From NCBI GenBank assembly GCA_050181835.1, contig JBFXCU010000014.1, forward strand, positions 8,072-72,071: 64,000 nucleotides of DNA. Reading direction: 5' to 3'. Numbering within the stretch: position 1 is the first letter of the stretch; each line of letters begins with the position of its first letter. The notes under the pieces were generated by a model. The model saw nothing but the letters and a program-made list of their open reading frames with translations, did no database searches and was not told the DNA's origin. This stretch comes from CAILZL01 sp050181835. GTDB lineage: Bacteria; Pseudomonadota; Gammaproteobacteria; Steroidobacterales; Steroidobacteraceae. This document shows positions 17,167-25,281 of this stretch, one piece after another. A program made the translations under genes and the position numbers.

Positions 17167-17954
17167 AATCATCAAACCATCAACCTATGAAAGGGCATGA
17201 AAATGAATAAGTATTTCGCAGAGTTTGTCGGCACGTTTTGGCTAGTTCTCGGGGGCTGCGGTAGCGCGGTACTCGCTGCGGCGTTTCCGGAAATCGGAAT
17301 AGGTCTCTTGGGGGTTTCGCTCGCCTTTGGTCTCACCGTGCTGACTATGGCCTATGCGATCGGACATATTTCAGGCTGTCATCTCAATCCAGCCGTTTCC
17401 ATCGGGCTTTGGGCTGGTGGGCGTTTCCCGGCAAAGGAGCTCGCTCCCTACATCATCGCTCAAGTAATTGGCGGCATCGTGGCGGGTGGCGTGCTTTATC
17501 TGATCGCCACGGGTAAGGCCGGCTTTGATGTTGCTGGCGGCTTCGCTTCAAACGGCTACGGTGAACACTCGCCTGGCGGATACAGCATGCAAGCCGCGCT
17601 GATTACCGAGGTCGTGATGACCATGATGTTCATCATCATTATCTTGGGCGCAACGGATAAGCGTGCTCCGGCTGGCTTCGCACCGATAGCAATCGGCCTA
17701 GGCCTTACATTGATTCATCTAATTAGTATTCCGGTAACCAATACATCGGTGAATCCTGCAAGAAGCACGGGCGTTGCGCTTTACGTCGGAGACTGGGCGA
17801 CTGCGCAACTGTGGCTTTTCTGGGTTGCACCGATTATTGGTGGATTGCTTGGTGCAGCCATTTATCGTGTCATTGGTAAGTCCGATAGTTGAGCGTACTT
17901 GCCTAACAACAGCATGCAGCGGACGACGCTTCGCGCCGCCGCTGATGCTGGGCG
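17161..17954 (+). mobile_element. Integron cassette 1 (aquaporin Z)
   Basis: A 794-base gene cassette. It begins TTAGGC (17161) and its own attC has R'' = GCCTAAC (17901-17907), the exact complement of G+TTAGGC, as required if the piece once circularised. It carries one plus-strand gene, aqpZ, and ends at G17954. Confidence 0.9.
17203..17892 (+). CDS. aqpZ: Aquaporin Z (water channel)
   Basis: A 229-residue major intrinsic protein closely resembling E. coli AqpZ over its whole length, with six membrane helices and the two NPA loops: CHLNPAVSIG after helix 2 and TSVNPARSTG after helix 5. The selectivity-filter region has the AqpZ-type SGCHLNPAV and TNTSVNPARST sequences, so it should be a water-selective channel rather than a glycerol facilitator. 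GFASNGYGEHSPGGYSMQAA in loop C is a family signature. I favour the ATG at 17203, with AAAGGG seven bases upstream; the ATG at 17197 is too close to that site. The gene sits inside an integron cassette, whereas aqpZ is normally a plain chromosomal gene. Composition resembles the chromosome, unlike cassette 2. Confidence 0.95.
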   Translation: MNKYFAEFVGTFWLVLGGCGSAVLAAAFPEIGIGLLGVSLAFGLTVLTMAYAIGHISGCHLNPAVSIGLWAGGRFPAKELAPYIIAQVIGGIVAGGVLYLIATGKAGFDVAGGFASNGYGEHSPGGYSMQAALITEVVMTMMFIIIILGATDKRAPAGFAPIAIGLGLTLIHLISIPVTNTSVNPARSTGVALYVGDWATAQLWLFWVAPIIGGLLGAAIYRVIGKSDS

Positions 17955-17960
17955 TTAGCT
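17901..17960 (+). repeat. attC site of cassette 1
   Basis: A 60-base imperfect palindrome from GCCTAAC (R'', 17901-17907) to GTTAGCT (R', 17954-17960). Inner arms AGCATGCAGCGG and CCGCTGATGCT pair except for one extra G, the extrahelical base that orients attC folding. Classic short attC architecture. R'' pairs exactly with the start of cassette 1. Confidence 0.93.
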
Positions 17961-17982
17961 CTCAGAATCGAAAGTACAATAT

Positions 17983-18783
17983 ATGCTAGAACACAAGAAG
18001 AAAATTACGAAAGAAGTTGAAATTCAAAATGAAGATTTGAATAACCTAGACTTTTATCAGCATGAACTGGTACGGGTGCATGCTATAGACAAGAAGTTTG
18101 TAAATGTCAGCTTTAAGCAGTCTATTATCAGAGATTGTTATTTTCGTAATTGCATATTTAGAGACTGTGACTTCACCGGTGCTGGCATCACGAATTCTAA
18201 TTTTCAAGGATCGGATTTCGTAAGGTGCACATTCGACTATACAACTTTTTCAGGCACGCATATAAGCACAATACCACTTAAGAGAAATTTACCAAGCAGA
18301 GAAAATCTAAAGATGCATTTAGCCAAAAGCCTACGAATGAACTATGCATCAATTGGTGATTACGAGGGCGTTACTTTTGCTATAGATATTGAAATATCTG
18401 CAACAATGGAACATCTAAAAAAAGCAACATTTTCCAGAGAGGCATACTATCGTGGCAAAAAAGAGTTTTCTGGCTTTGGCAGAATTGAGCATGGTGCAAA
18501 GTATCTATATTATAAATTTTTAAGCTTTTTATGGGGCAACGGTGAAAAACCGTTAAAAATGTTTATTTCAATACCCATACTTCTTGGTCTTCTATCAGTA
18601 ATATTTTCATATAGTGTAGATACACCTATCATTTTATCAATAAATGAAACAATACATGTTTTCTTTATTGGCGGCCAATCTAACAAGCTCGGGTTTGTAT
18701 CTTCATCACTTGCTAATATTATGAGATATATTGCGCTCGGGCTTTTTGTTTCTAGTCTCGTGCGACGAATATCGAGGCGATAA
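17983..18783 (+). CDS. Pentapeptide-repeat protein with two-helix membrane domain
   Basis: A 266-residue protein. Residues about 20-95 are pentapeptide repeats, with a Phe or Ile at every fifth position (VNVSF, RDCYF, RNCIF, RDCDF, TNSNF, QGSDF, VRCTF), which fold as a right-handed square helix. A helical linker (100-190) ends in WGNGEKPLKMF, resembling the linker before the channel-like domain in other pentapeptide membrane proteins. Two membrane helices follow (about 192-211 and 246-261), with a short segment between (INETIHVFFIGGQSN) in the place of a pore loop. The potassium filter motif is absent. It is the first gene of cassette 2, AT-rich, with its stop one base before the next ATG. 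The architecture would suit a membrane effector or sensor; the function is unknown. Confidence 0.85.
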   Translation: MLEHKKKITKEVEIQNEDLNNLDFYQHELVRVHAIDKKFVNVSFKQSIIRDCYFRNCIFRDCDFTGAGITNSNFQGSDFVRCTFDYTTFSGTHISTIPLKRNLPSRENLKMHLAKSLRMNYASIGDYEGVTFAIDIEISATMEHLKKATFSREAYYRGKKEFSGFGRIEHGAKYLYYKFLSFLWGNGEKPLKMFISIPILLGLLSVIFSYSVDTPIILSINETIHVFFIGGQSNKLGFVSSSLANIMRYIALGLFVSSLVRRISRR

Positions 18784-18784
18784 T

Positions 18785-19402
18785 ATGTGGATATATGTGT
18801 TCGGCTCTTTATCGCGTGGTGAAGTAGACGCTAATTCAGATATTGATACATTGTGTATTTGTCATCCAAATGAACTAGCTAGCACACCAAACTCAATGCA
18901 AACATACACGCTAGATGAGCTTAAAGAAATATTTATAAACGGCGACCTTTTCGCGCACCATTTGTACCATGAAAGCAAGCTCATTTACTCATCAGATGGT
19001 ACCGATGTAATACGAAACCTAAATAGCCCTTCACCATATACCAATTGGGTTGATGATATAAATTCATTCATTAATATTGCATTTTATGCTATCGAAGAAA
19101 ACTTACTAAAAGGTCAAACAGTATTTAGAAAGGGGCTTTTGTATATGTCATTACGCGATATCGCAATGATTTATTCTAATGTAAAGATGAACGTATCAAA
19201 CTTTTCTAAGTACTCACCTTATCAAATCGATATTTCTCTCAATACAAACACAGAAGAATATGAGGCGCTCAGACTTTGCAGAATATCTTCTACTCGAGGA
19301 ACATATAACGAATTAATACATAAAGAACTATCTGAATCCTGTTTTATACATGCGCAAGAATGGGTTAATAAAATATATAACTGGAGCAAGTCAAATGCTT
19401 GA
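18785..19402 (+). CDS. Nucleotidyltransferase-fold protein (Pol-beta / MNT-like)
   Basis: A 205-residue protein that opens almost directly with the nucleotidyltransferase signature: FGSLSRGEVDANSDIDTLCI, with GS at 7-8, RG at 11-12 and the metal-binding pair Asp19 and Asp21. All core residues of the minimal polymerase-beta superfamily site are present. The C-terminal half (from about 90) is helical and has no motif I know. The ATG at 18785 follows the previous stop by one base. The usual helix before the GS motif is absent from this start; an upstream in-frame start inside the previous gene (18731) would add 18 residues. Relatives include MntA-type antitoxins that AMPylate HEPN toxins, antibiotic nucleotidyltransferases and orphan enzymes, so the substrate is open. 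No HEPN RX4HXY motif is seen in its partners. Confidence 0.8.
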   Translation: MWIYVFGSLSRGEVDANSDIDTLCICHPNELASTPNSMQTYTLDELKEIFINGDLFAHHLYHESKLIYSSDGTDVIRNLNSPSPYTNWVDDINSFINIAFYAIEENLLKGQTVFRKGLLYMSLRDIAMIYSNVKMNVSNFSKYSPYQIDISLNTNTEEYEALRLCRISSTRGTYNELIHKELSESCFIHAQEWVNKIYNWSKSNA

Positions 19403-19682
19403 CACAGTTAAACAGCAATCTGAAGTCATTGATATTATTAATGAGCTAACACCAGGCAGGCGCAACCTTACTGGGCTCACTTTATCTTCTATCGCTGACT
19501 GGGCAAGAAGAAATAGTGATATCGATGTAACAAACCTACAAAACGAGTTAGAAGATATTTCCAAGCAGATAGGTTGCCTCCATGACAAATCTAACCCGCC
19601 ACGTGAAAAAGGCTGGAGTACGTATGTTGATTCTCGTATTTATAAACTTAAGAGCATGGTTGATGATAAGAAAAAGAGCTAA
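19395..19682 (+). CDS. 95-residue protein of unknown function, third gene of cassette 2
   Basis: A small hydrophilic, mainly helical protein (MLDTVKQQSEVIDIINELTP... to KSMVDDKKKS). Its ATG overlaps the end of the nucleotidyltransferase gene in ATGCTTGA, so translation is probably coupled. Its stop codon TAA lies inside the R'' box of the cassette's attC, so it is the last element of the cassette. I recognise no domain. Its size and position would fit a partner or inhibitor of the upstream proteins, which is inference. Confidence 0.72.
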   Translation: MLDTVKQQSEVIDIINELTPGRRNLTGLTLSSIADWARRNSDIDVTNLQNELEDISKQIGCLHDKSNPPREKGWSTYVDSRIYKLKSMVDDKKKS

Positions 19683-19760
19683 CAAGTCGTTCGAGTTCGC
19701 GCATAAAAATCATGCGCTGGGACTTCCGCTTCGCTACAGCCCCTCAACTCGGCGTTAAAG
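19677..19760 (+). repeat. attC site of cassette 2
   Basis: From R'' AGCTAAC (19677-19683) to R' GTTAAAG (19754-19760), 84 bases. Complementary arms are visible (CGAGTT at 19692-19697 with AACTCG at 19746-19751; GCGCAT with ATGCGC in the centre). R'' matches the first bases of cassette 2. No further cassette follows: 19761-19877 has no gene and no third attC that I can recognise. Confidence 0.88.
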
Positions 19761-19877
19761 TCTGCTTCCGCACTTCTGAATGACGACTTTGTAAAAGTTT
19801 GACCGGCCGGTTAGGGTCATAATTCGGCAAAGCTTATGCCAGTCTGAATCGGCAATACCTTACCCATGATTACCAGC

Positions 19878-20369
19878 TCAGCGTGAATGCATTCCACCGT
19901 CGGGCCAGCGTTGCCCGATTTCAGCGTTTCGATACCAGCGCATAAGTGCTTCGTGGTTGTCATCATCTGCGGCGGGTGACCAAGGTGCGAAATCTTCTTC
20001 CCGGAACGGGGCGTACGGGCCGTGCTTTACTTCAAAAATAACACCGCCTGTATCGAGTGAAAGCACCGCATGCCAGCCAGCAATGGGTACTTCATTCACT
20101 GAAGTGCTTTCGCCTAAAATTGCGCGGTCTGTCACCGTGCCAGCACCATCAAAAGTCAAGACGACAAAGCGACCTTTTAAAGCAGTTAGCAACTCCCATG
20201 TTTGCAGGTGGCGATGCGGACGTATATACGTCTCTGGTTCCATCGCAATGGCCAAACGTTGAATAGGATCTGCTAGCTCAGCATGAATATTGTGGTTCAT
20301 GCGTTTGCGAGGCGATTGCTGCGCTTCATCACTGAGAGACGCAAGCCTGCTTAAACTGAGTTTATTCAT
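19878..20369 (-). CDS. WbuC-family cupin metalloprotein
   Basis: A 163-residue cupin-fold protein. The central HRHLQTWELLTALKGRFVVLTFD is the cupin metal-binding motif of the WbuC family, genes often found near O-antigen loci but also elsewhere. PIAGWHAVLSLDTGGVIFEVKHGPY and the C-terminal WYRNAEIG fit too. I chose the ATG at 20369 (MNKLSLSRLASLSDEAQQSPRKRMNHN); the longer open frame upstream has no conservation. No polysaccharide genes are nearby. It is the right-hand chromosomal neighbour of the integron. Biochemical role not established. Confidence 0.82.
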   Translation of the reverse strand: MNKLSLSRLASLSDEAQQSPRKRMNHNIHAELADPIQRLAIAMEPETYIRPHRHLQTWELLTALKGRFVVLTFDGAGTVTDRAILGESTSVNEVPIAGWHAVLSLDTGGVIFEVKHGPYAPFREEDFAPWSPAADDDNHEALMRWYRNAEIGQRWPDGGMHSR

Positions 20370-20627
20370 GATACCGAGCACGCATATAAGTGTGGAGATG
20401 AAACGGCTGCTGAGAATAGTTGGGTAGCAATCTATATTAGCAGTAGTGTTTCGTTGTAAGTTGGACTGAGTCTCGGAAGCCCAACTTACGTTTGATTGCT
20501 TTGGCGATATTGAAGGGCAAGTTTGGGGTAACGGTGAAGTCAGCAATGGGTCAAAGTTGTCTATTCAAATGACAGGTGCGAAAAAATGGACGCAAAGTTG
20601 CAGCAAGACTATGCCCACCTCACTAAT

Positions 20628-22058
20628 TCACATAGCCGGAGTCTTGATCTGCGCATAAGCTGCCAGCGCCGCATCGCGGCCGATGGTCGGCTCCACAATG
20701 GGCCGGGGGTAATCACGATCCAGCTCAATGTCGGCTTTCGATAATTCTATGCTCGATGCCGCCCAAGGTTCACAGATCCAGCGATCTGGTAGCTGCGCAA
20801 GCTCCGGAACCCAGTGCCGAATGTAGGCGAATTCTGGATCAAAGCGCTTGGCTTGCAGTGTTGGGTTGAAGATACGGAAATAAGGTGAGGCATCGGCACC
20901 GCAACCTGCGATCCATTGCCAACCTTGCGTATTGTTGGCGAGGTCTGCATCACACAGGGTATCCCAGAACCAACGCGCGCCTTCCAGCCAGTGAATGCGT
21001 AAGTGCTTAGTTAAAAATGAGGCGACCACCATACGCACCCGATTGTGCATGTATCCGGTGTGCCATAGCTCACGCATACCCGCATCAACTAACGGAACAC
21101 CTGTTTGGCCACGCTGCCAAGCTTTAAGCCCAGCAGCGTTTTTATCCCAGGGAAAATTTTCAAAGCGCGCATCAAGTGGTTTATCGGTGGTATGTGGAAA
21201 GTGATAAAGCAGGTGATGGGAAAACTCACGCCATCCCAGTTGGCGTACATAACTTTCAGCGTTGACGGGTTGGTTGTTAAGCGCGGCAATGATTTGTCTG
21301 GGACTGATCTCACCAAAGTGTAAGTGAGGTGCCAGTGCAGATGTGCCGTTAGTGTCAGGCCGATCGCGCTGTGTTGCATAGTCCTGCGCGGCGTTGTCGA
21401 TGAAGGTTTGCAAGCGCGCATGCGCTGCCGCTTCGCCAGATTGCCAGTGCTCGCGCATGCCCGTCTCCCAGTGAATGCGTGGCAGTAGCTCAAAAGTTGC
21501 CAGCGGTAGTGATGTTAGCGTCGGTATCACAGCGGGTAGGGCGGCTGGCGTTGCCAAGGGAAGAGGTAGTTGCATCAATCGCTGTAAACAATGTTTCCAG
21601 AACGGTGTGAAGACTCGAAATGGTTTATTCTGTTGATTGCAGACTTGCCACGGTTCAAATAACAGCGCCGCGTTGTGGCTACTAATTGTGATACCTGCCG
21701 CTTTCAAGGTGCTCTTTATTGTCGTGTCGCGGGCTGTGACGGCTGGTTCGTATAGCCGATTCCAGCACACTAGCGTTGCGCCCGTTTCTATAATCAATTG
21801 CTGTAGGCATTCCATGCTTGCTCCTTGGCGAAGAATCAAGCGGCTGCCTAGTGAGGCGATGTTTTTGCTTAGTCTTGCCAGACTATGATGCAGCCACCAG
21901 CGGCTTGCTGCTCCGGGTGCCCACGGTGCTTCTTCATCCGGCGCATGTATAAAGATGGGAATGACCTGTTGTGCCTCAGCGAGTGCATGCAGCAACGCCG
22001 GGTTATCAGCCAGACGCAGATCGCGACGCAACCAGAGCAGGGCAGTGTGATGATTCAT
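20628..22058 (-). CDS. phrB: Deoxyribodipyrimidine photolyase
   Basis: A 476-residue FAD enzyme repairing cyclobutane pyrimidine dimers with blue light. The N-terminal antenna domain starts LLWLRRDLRLADNPALLHAL. The FAD domain carries YVRQLGWREFSHHLLYHFP, FENFPWD, WQRGQTGVPLVDAGMRELWHTGYMHNRVRMVVASFL, then WFWDTLCDADLANNTQGWQWIAGCGADASPYFRIFNP, all highly conserved in class I CPD photolyases. Length matches the E. coli enzyme. It lies about 260 bases from the WbuC gene and 45 bases from the DUF2189 gene, all in one direction. Confidence 0.96.
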   Translation of the reverse strand: MNHHTALLWLRRDLRLADNPALLHALAEAQQVIPIFIHAPDEEAPWAPGAASRWWLHHSLARLSKNIASLGSRLILRQGASMECLQQLIIETGATLVCWNRLYEPAVTARDTTIKSTLKAAGITISSHNAALLFEPWQVCNQQNKPFRVFTPFWKHCLQRLMQLPLPLATPAALPAVIPTLTSLPLATFELLPRIHWETGMREHWQSGEAAAHARLQTFIDNAAQDYATQRDRPDTNGTSALAPHLHFGEISPRQIIAALNNQPVNAESYVRQLGWREFSHHLLYHFPHTTDKPLDARFENFPWDKNAAGLKAWQRGQTGVPLVDAGMRELWHTGYMHNRVRMVVASFLTKHLRIHWLEGARWFWDTLCDADLANNTQGWQWIAGCGADASPYFRIFNPTLQAKRFDPEFAYIRHWVPELAQLPDRWICEPWAASSIELSKADIELDRDYPRPIVEPTIGRDAALAAYAQIKTPAM

Positions 22059-22103
22059 GTTTACAGGACGAAGCGGATCGCATTAGTCGAGGCGCATTCC
22101 TCT

Positions 22104-22865
22104 TCACTCCAGTGGCGGCCAGGCCGAGGCGTCGAGTGTTTCGCGGTAACTATGCCATGCAGAATAAGCCAGCCACGGCATGATCACGATCAGACCGATG
22201 AACGCGGTAGCAAAGCCGATCAGGGTCAATAACGCGATGATGGTAGCCCACAGTATCATTACTCTCTTGTTACGTAGCACGGCGTTAATGCTCGAAACGC
22301 AGGCGGTAATCATGTCGACGTCACGATCAGCGATCATGGGCAGCGAGAAGACCGTAATGGCAAAGGTCAGGCTGGCGAAAATTGATCCGAACAGTGAGCC
22401 AAGCGCGAGAAAATTGAACAATGACTCCCATTCCTCTTCCTGTATAGGAAAGAACGCACTGACCATCATCCCCGCGCGTGACCACAGCAGCAGAATGACT
22501 AGCAATGCCAACGCGAAAATACCGGCCTGTCCGACCACTCGCTGTAATAGCGTGAACGAATGACGCAATGTTGGTTCGCGCCTTGATTCCAGTTCGCGGC
22601 TGACGCAGTACAGTCCCACCGCTAGTAAGGGTGCGATGAAGATGAAGCCCGACAACAGGGTTGCCAGTAAAGCGAATCGCCCGAGGTACCATGCGAAAGC
22701 AGAGACGGCGATACTAAACAGCATGATGGTGGCGCCGAACAGTAAGCTGAGTGCCGGAGCACGTTGTAAATCCTGCCAGCCAAGCCGCAACCAACGTCGA
22801 GGTGCGCCAGCATCAAGTTGGGTGCAGGGCACAACAAACGGTCGGTCGGCTTCGGGCATTGCCAT
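22104..22865 (-). CDS. DUF2189-family inner-membrane protein
   Basis: A 253-residue integral membrane protein with about six hydrophobic segments, beginning after a soluble N-terminal part (LGWQDLQRAPALSLLFGATIMLFS). The repeated pattern with PLLAVGLYCVSRELESRREP and a C-terminal GLIVIMPWLAYSAWHSYRETLD matches the DUF2189 family. Function is unknown. It stands between htpX and phrB on the same strand, 38 and 45 bases from its neighbours, so a shared transcript is likely. Confidence 0.8.
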   Translation of the reverse strand: MAMPEADRPFVVPCTQLDAGAPRRWLRLGWQDLQRAPALSLLFGATIMLFSIAVSAFAWYLGRFALLATLLSGFIFIAPLLAVGLYCVSRELESRREPTLRHSFTLLQRVVGQAGIFALALLVILLLWSRAGMMVSAFFPIQEEEWESLFNFLALGSLFGSIFASLTFAITVFSLPMIADRDVDMITACVSSINAVLRNKRVMILWATIIALLTLIGFATAFIGLIVIMPWLAYSAWHSYRETLDASAWPPLE

Positions 22866-22903
22866 TATTGCGGTTCGACTATTTTCATCTGGGTTCTCGT
22901 CTG

Positions 22904-23779
22904 TTACTGCGAGTTGCGCAGTGCCGCGATGCGTTCTTCCAGAGGCGGGTGGGTCATAAACAAGCGGCTGATGCCTTTGCCGCCAGAAATGCCAAAGGCG
23001 GCCATTTTCTCTGGTAGTGCGGCTTCACTGTGGCGGTTCATCAGGCGCTCCAGTGCTGCGATCATGTTGGCGCGTCCGGCCAGTTTTGCGCCACCGGCAT
23101 CGGCGCGGAACTCACGCTGCCGCGAGAACCACATAACGATCATGCTGGCGAGAATGCCGAGCACCATTTGACTAATGATGATGCTGGCCATGTAGGCGAT
23201 GCCGTGACCGCGTTCGTTTTTGAGAATGAGTCTATCAACTACATAGCCGATTACCCGTGACAGGAAAATCACAAAGGTATTCACCACGCCCTGAATCAAA
23301 GTTAGCGTCACCATATCGCCATTGGCAACGTGACTGATTTCATGGCCGATCACCGCTTCTGCTTCCGCCTGCGACATGCTGCTCAACAGGCCAGTGCTGA
23401 CGGCCACTAAGGCGCTATCGCGACGTGCGCCGGTAGCAAAGGCATTCATGTCGGGCGAGTCGAAGATGCCGACTTCCGGCATGCCGATACCGGCTTGCTC
23501 TGCACAGCGCTGTACGGTGTTGACTAACCAGATTTCGCGCGGCGTGCTGGGTTGCGTGATGACCCGCACACTCATCATGCGTTTGGCTGACCACTTGGAG
23601 ATCGCCAGCGAAATGAGTGCGCCGCCAAAGCCGAATATCGCTGAAAAAACCAGCAGGTTATTGATATCCAGTCCACCGGTCGCCGTCTCAATGCGATCCA
23701 CACCCAACAGGTGCAGCACAATATTCAGCACAAAAACGATGGCCAAATTGGTAACGAGGAACAGAGCTACGCGCTTCAT
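22904..23779 (-). CDS. htpX: Membrane-bound zinc metalloprotease HtpX
   Basis: Inner-membrane quality-control protease acting with FtsH. Of 291 residues, two N-terminal helices (about 4-24 and 42-60) precede the catalytic HEISHVANGD motif, with zinc ligands His146 and His150 and catalytic Glu147. Two further hydrophobic segments (about 158-180 and 193-215) and the third-ligand region EFRADAGGAKLAG follow, and the C-terminus has LFMTHPPLEERIAAL. Length and layout match E. coli HtpX. In many bacteria it is heat- or envelope-stress induced; I see no clear regulator site. Divergent from proA. Confidence 0.96.
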   Translation of the reverse strand: MKRVALFLVTNLAIVFVLNIVLHLLGVDRIETATGGLDINNLLVFSAIFGFGGALISLAISKWSAKRMMSVRVITQPSTPREIWLVNTVQRCAEQAGIGMPEVGIFDSPDMNAFATGARRDSALVAVSTGLLSSMSQAEAEAVIGHEISHVANGDMVTLTLIQGVVNTFVIFLSRVIGYVVDRLILKNERGHGIAYMASIIISQMVLGILASMIVMWFSRQREFRADAGGAKLAGRANMIAALERLMNRHSEAALPEKMAAFGISGGKGISRLFMTHPPLEERIAALRNSQ

Positions 23780-23949
23780 GAGACACCTTAAGTGAGCAAA
23801 GTCTGGGCGGTTGAACTACAGCAGCGGTAAGTATGCGGCTAGATAGTGACAATTCAAGAGCTGGATGGCAGTGTGAAGTTCCGTTGCCGTGATGGAAAAA
23901 TGGGTGGTAAGCCCTACAATGACCGACAGCTAACTTCAGGAATTTTCCC

Positions 23950-25257
23950 ATGTCTAATCCTCAGCCTGCTTCGGCATCTGCAGCCAGCACTGCGCTCGCC
24001 CAAATCGGCGAGCTAATGGAACCACTTGGCCGCGCCGCCGTTACAGCGGCACGGGTGCTGGCGCAAACTGATGCGGCGACTAAAAACCGTGCGCTACAAG
24101 TAACGGCTACAGCCTTGCGTGCGCACGCAGCCGAGATTTTAGCTGCCAACGCGCGTGATATGAGTTCGGCGCGTGAACGTGGTTTGAGTGGCGCTTTGCT
24201 GGATCGCTTGTTGCTTGACCCGAAGCGGGTGGAAGGCATGGCTCAGGGTATTGAAGACATTATTCAATTGGCTGATCCCATCGGCACTGTTATCGCTGAG
24301 TGGACGCGACCTAATGGCATGCGTATTCAGCGGGTACGAGTACCGTTGGGCGTGGTAGGCATTATTTTTGAGAGTCGTCCCAATGTTACGGTGGATGCGG
24401 GGGCACTGTGTTTGAAATCCGGTAATGCGGCGATTCTAAGAGCAGGCACTGAAAGCTATCATTCCAGTCGTGCGGTGCATGCCTGTTTGCTGGAAGGCTT
24501 ACGTGTCGCTGGGCTGCCTGAAGCCGCAGTGCAAATGGTGCCCACTACCGACCGTGCTGCGGTGGGTTACATGTTGGCAGGTATGGCGGATTACATTGAT
24601 GTCATCGTGCCACGCGGTGGCAAGAGTTTGATTCAGCGGGTGCAGCAGGATGCGCGCGTGCCGGTGATTGGCCATCTGGAAGGTAATTGTCATGTGTACG
24701 TAGATCGCGATGCCGACGTGAACATGGCCTGCGAAATCGTCAAGAACGCCAAGCTACGCCGCACGGGTATTTGCGGCTCAGCTGAAACCGTATTGTTTGA
24801 TCGTCAAGCAAAGATACAGATGCAAGCGGTGATACGTACCTTGCTGGATGCGGGCTGCGAAGTGCGTGGTGATCAGGCCGTACAGCACGTTGATAGCCGT
24901 GTGCACGCTGCCAGCGAACAGGATTGGTACACTGAGTATCTGGACTCAATTATCGCTGCCCGGGTGGTGGATGATGTGGATGCAGCAGTAGAGCACATCC
25001 GCAGGTATGGTTCAGCACATACCGAAGCCATTGTGACCAGCAATACACAAACAGCGGAGCGCTTTTTGAACTCAGTGGATAGTGCAATTGTCCTGCACAA
25101 TGCTTCCACTCAATTTGCTGATGGCGGTGAGTTTGGTATGGGTGCCGAGATTGGTATTTCCACCGATAAGTTTCATGCGCGTGGGCCGGTGGGTGTGGAG
25201 CAGCTAACCAGTTATAAGTATCTGGTACGCGGTGTGGGCCAAGTACGAGCGGGTTGA
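23950..25257 (+). CDS. proA: Gamma-glutamyl phosphate reductase
   Basis: Second step of proline synthesis: NADPH-dependent reduction of gamma-glutamyl phosphate to glutamate semialdehyde. A 435-residue aldehyde-dehydrogenase-like enzyme with PLGVVGIIFESRPNVTVDAGALCLKSGNAAILRAG, IVPRGGKSLIQRVQQDARVPVIGHLEGNCHVYVD and the catalytic Cys in KLRRTGICGSAET. The C-terminus has GAEIGISTDKFHARGPVGVEQLTSYKY. The first 15-20 residues are an Ala/Ser-rich extension. The partner gene proB is unlinked here, about 31 kb away, whereas E. coli has proBA as an operon. An OmpA-family gene begins 24 bases downstream. Confidence 0.96.
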   Translation: MSNPQPASASAASTALAQIGELMEPLGRAAVTAARVLAQTDAATKNRALQVTATALRAHAAEILAANARDMSSARERGLSGALLDRLLLDPKRVEGMAQGIEDIIQLADPIGTVIAEWTRPNGMRIQRVRVPLGVVGIIFESRPNVTVDAGALCLKSGNAAILRAGTESYHSSRAVHACLLEGLRVAGLPEAAVQMVPTTDRAAVGYMLAGMADYIDVIVPRGGKSLIQRVQQDARVPVIGHLEGNCHVYVDRDADVNMACEIVKNAKLRRTGICGSAETVLFDRQAKIQMQAVIRTLLDAGCEVRGDQAVQHVDSRVHAASEQDWYTEYLDSIIAARVVDDVDAAVEHIRRYGSAHTEAIVTSNTQTAERFLNSVDSAIVLHNASTQFADGGEFGMGAEIGISTDKFHARGPVGVEQLTSYKYLVRGVGQVRAG

Positions 25258-25281
25258 CTATCTTTTTGCTATGAGTGGCGA

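Larger units (their letters stand above)
17955..19754 (+). mobile_element. Integron cassette 2 (three genes)
   Basis: An 1800-base cassette, long for its kind. It begins TTAGCT (17955-17960) and its attC R'' is AGCTAAC (19677-19683), an exact complement of G+TTAGCT. It is visibly AT-rich compared with everything around it, indicating foreign origin. Three plus-strand genes overlap or abut and probably form one transcription and translation unit. Confidence 0.9.

Noticed and set aside
18785..19682. Classic MntA-HepT toxin-antitoxin pair
   Set aside because: Neither partner shows the HEPN RX4HXY motif, and the first gene is a pentapeptide membrane protein, so that known system does not fit.
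19761..19877. Possible third cassette after the second attC
   Set aside because: No open frame and no further attC; GTTAGGG at about 19810 has no matching R'' box.
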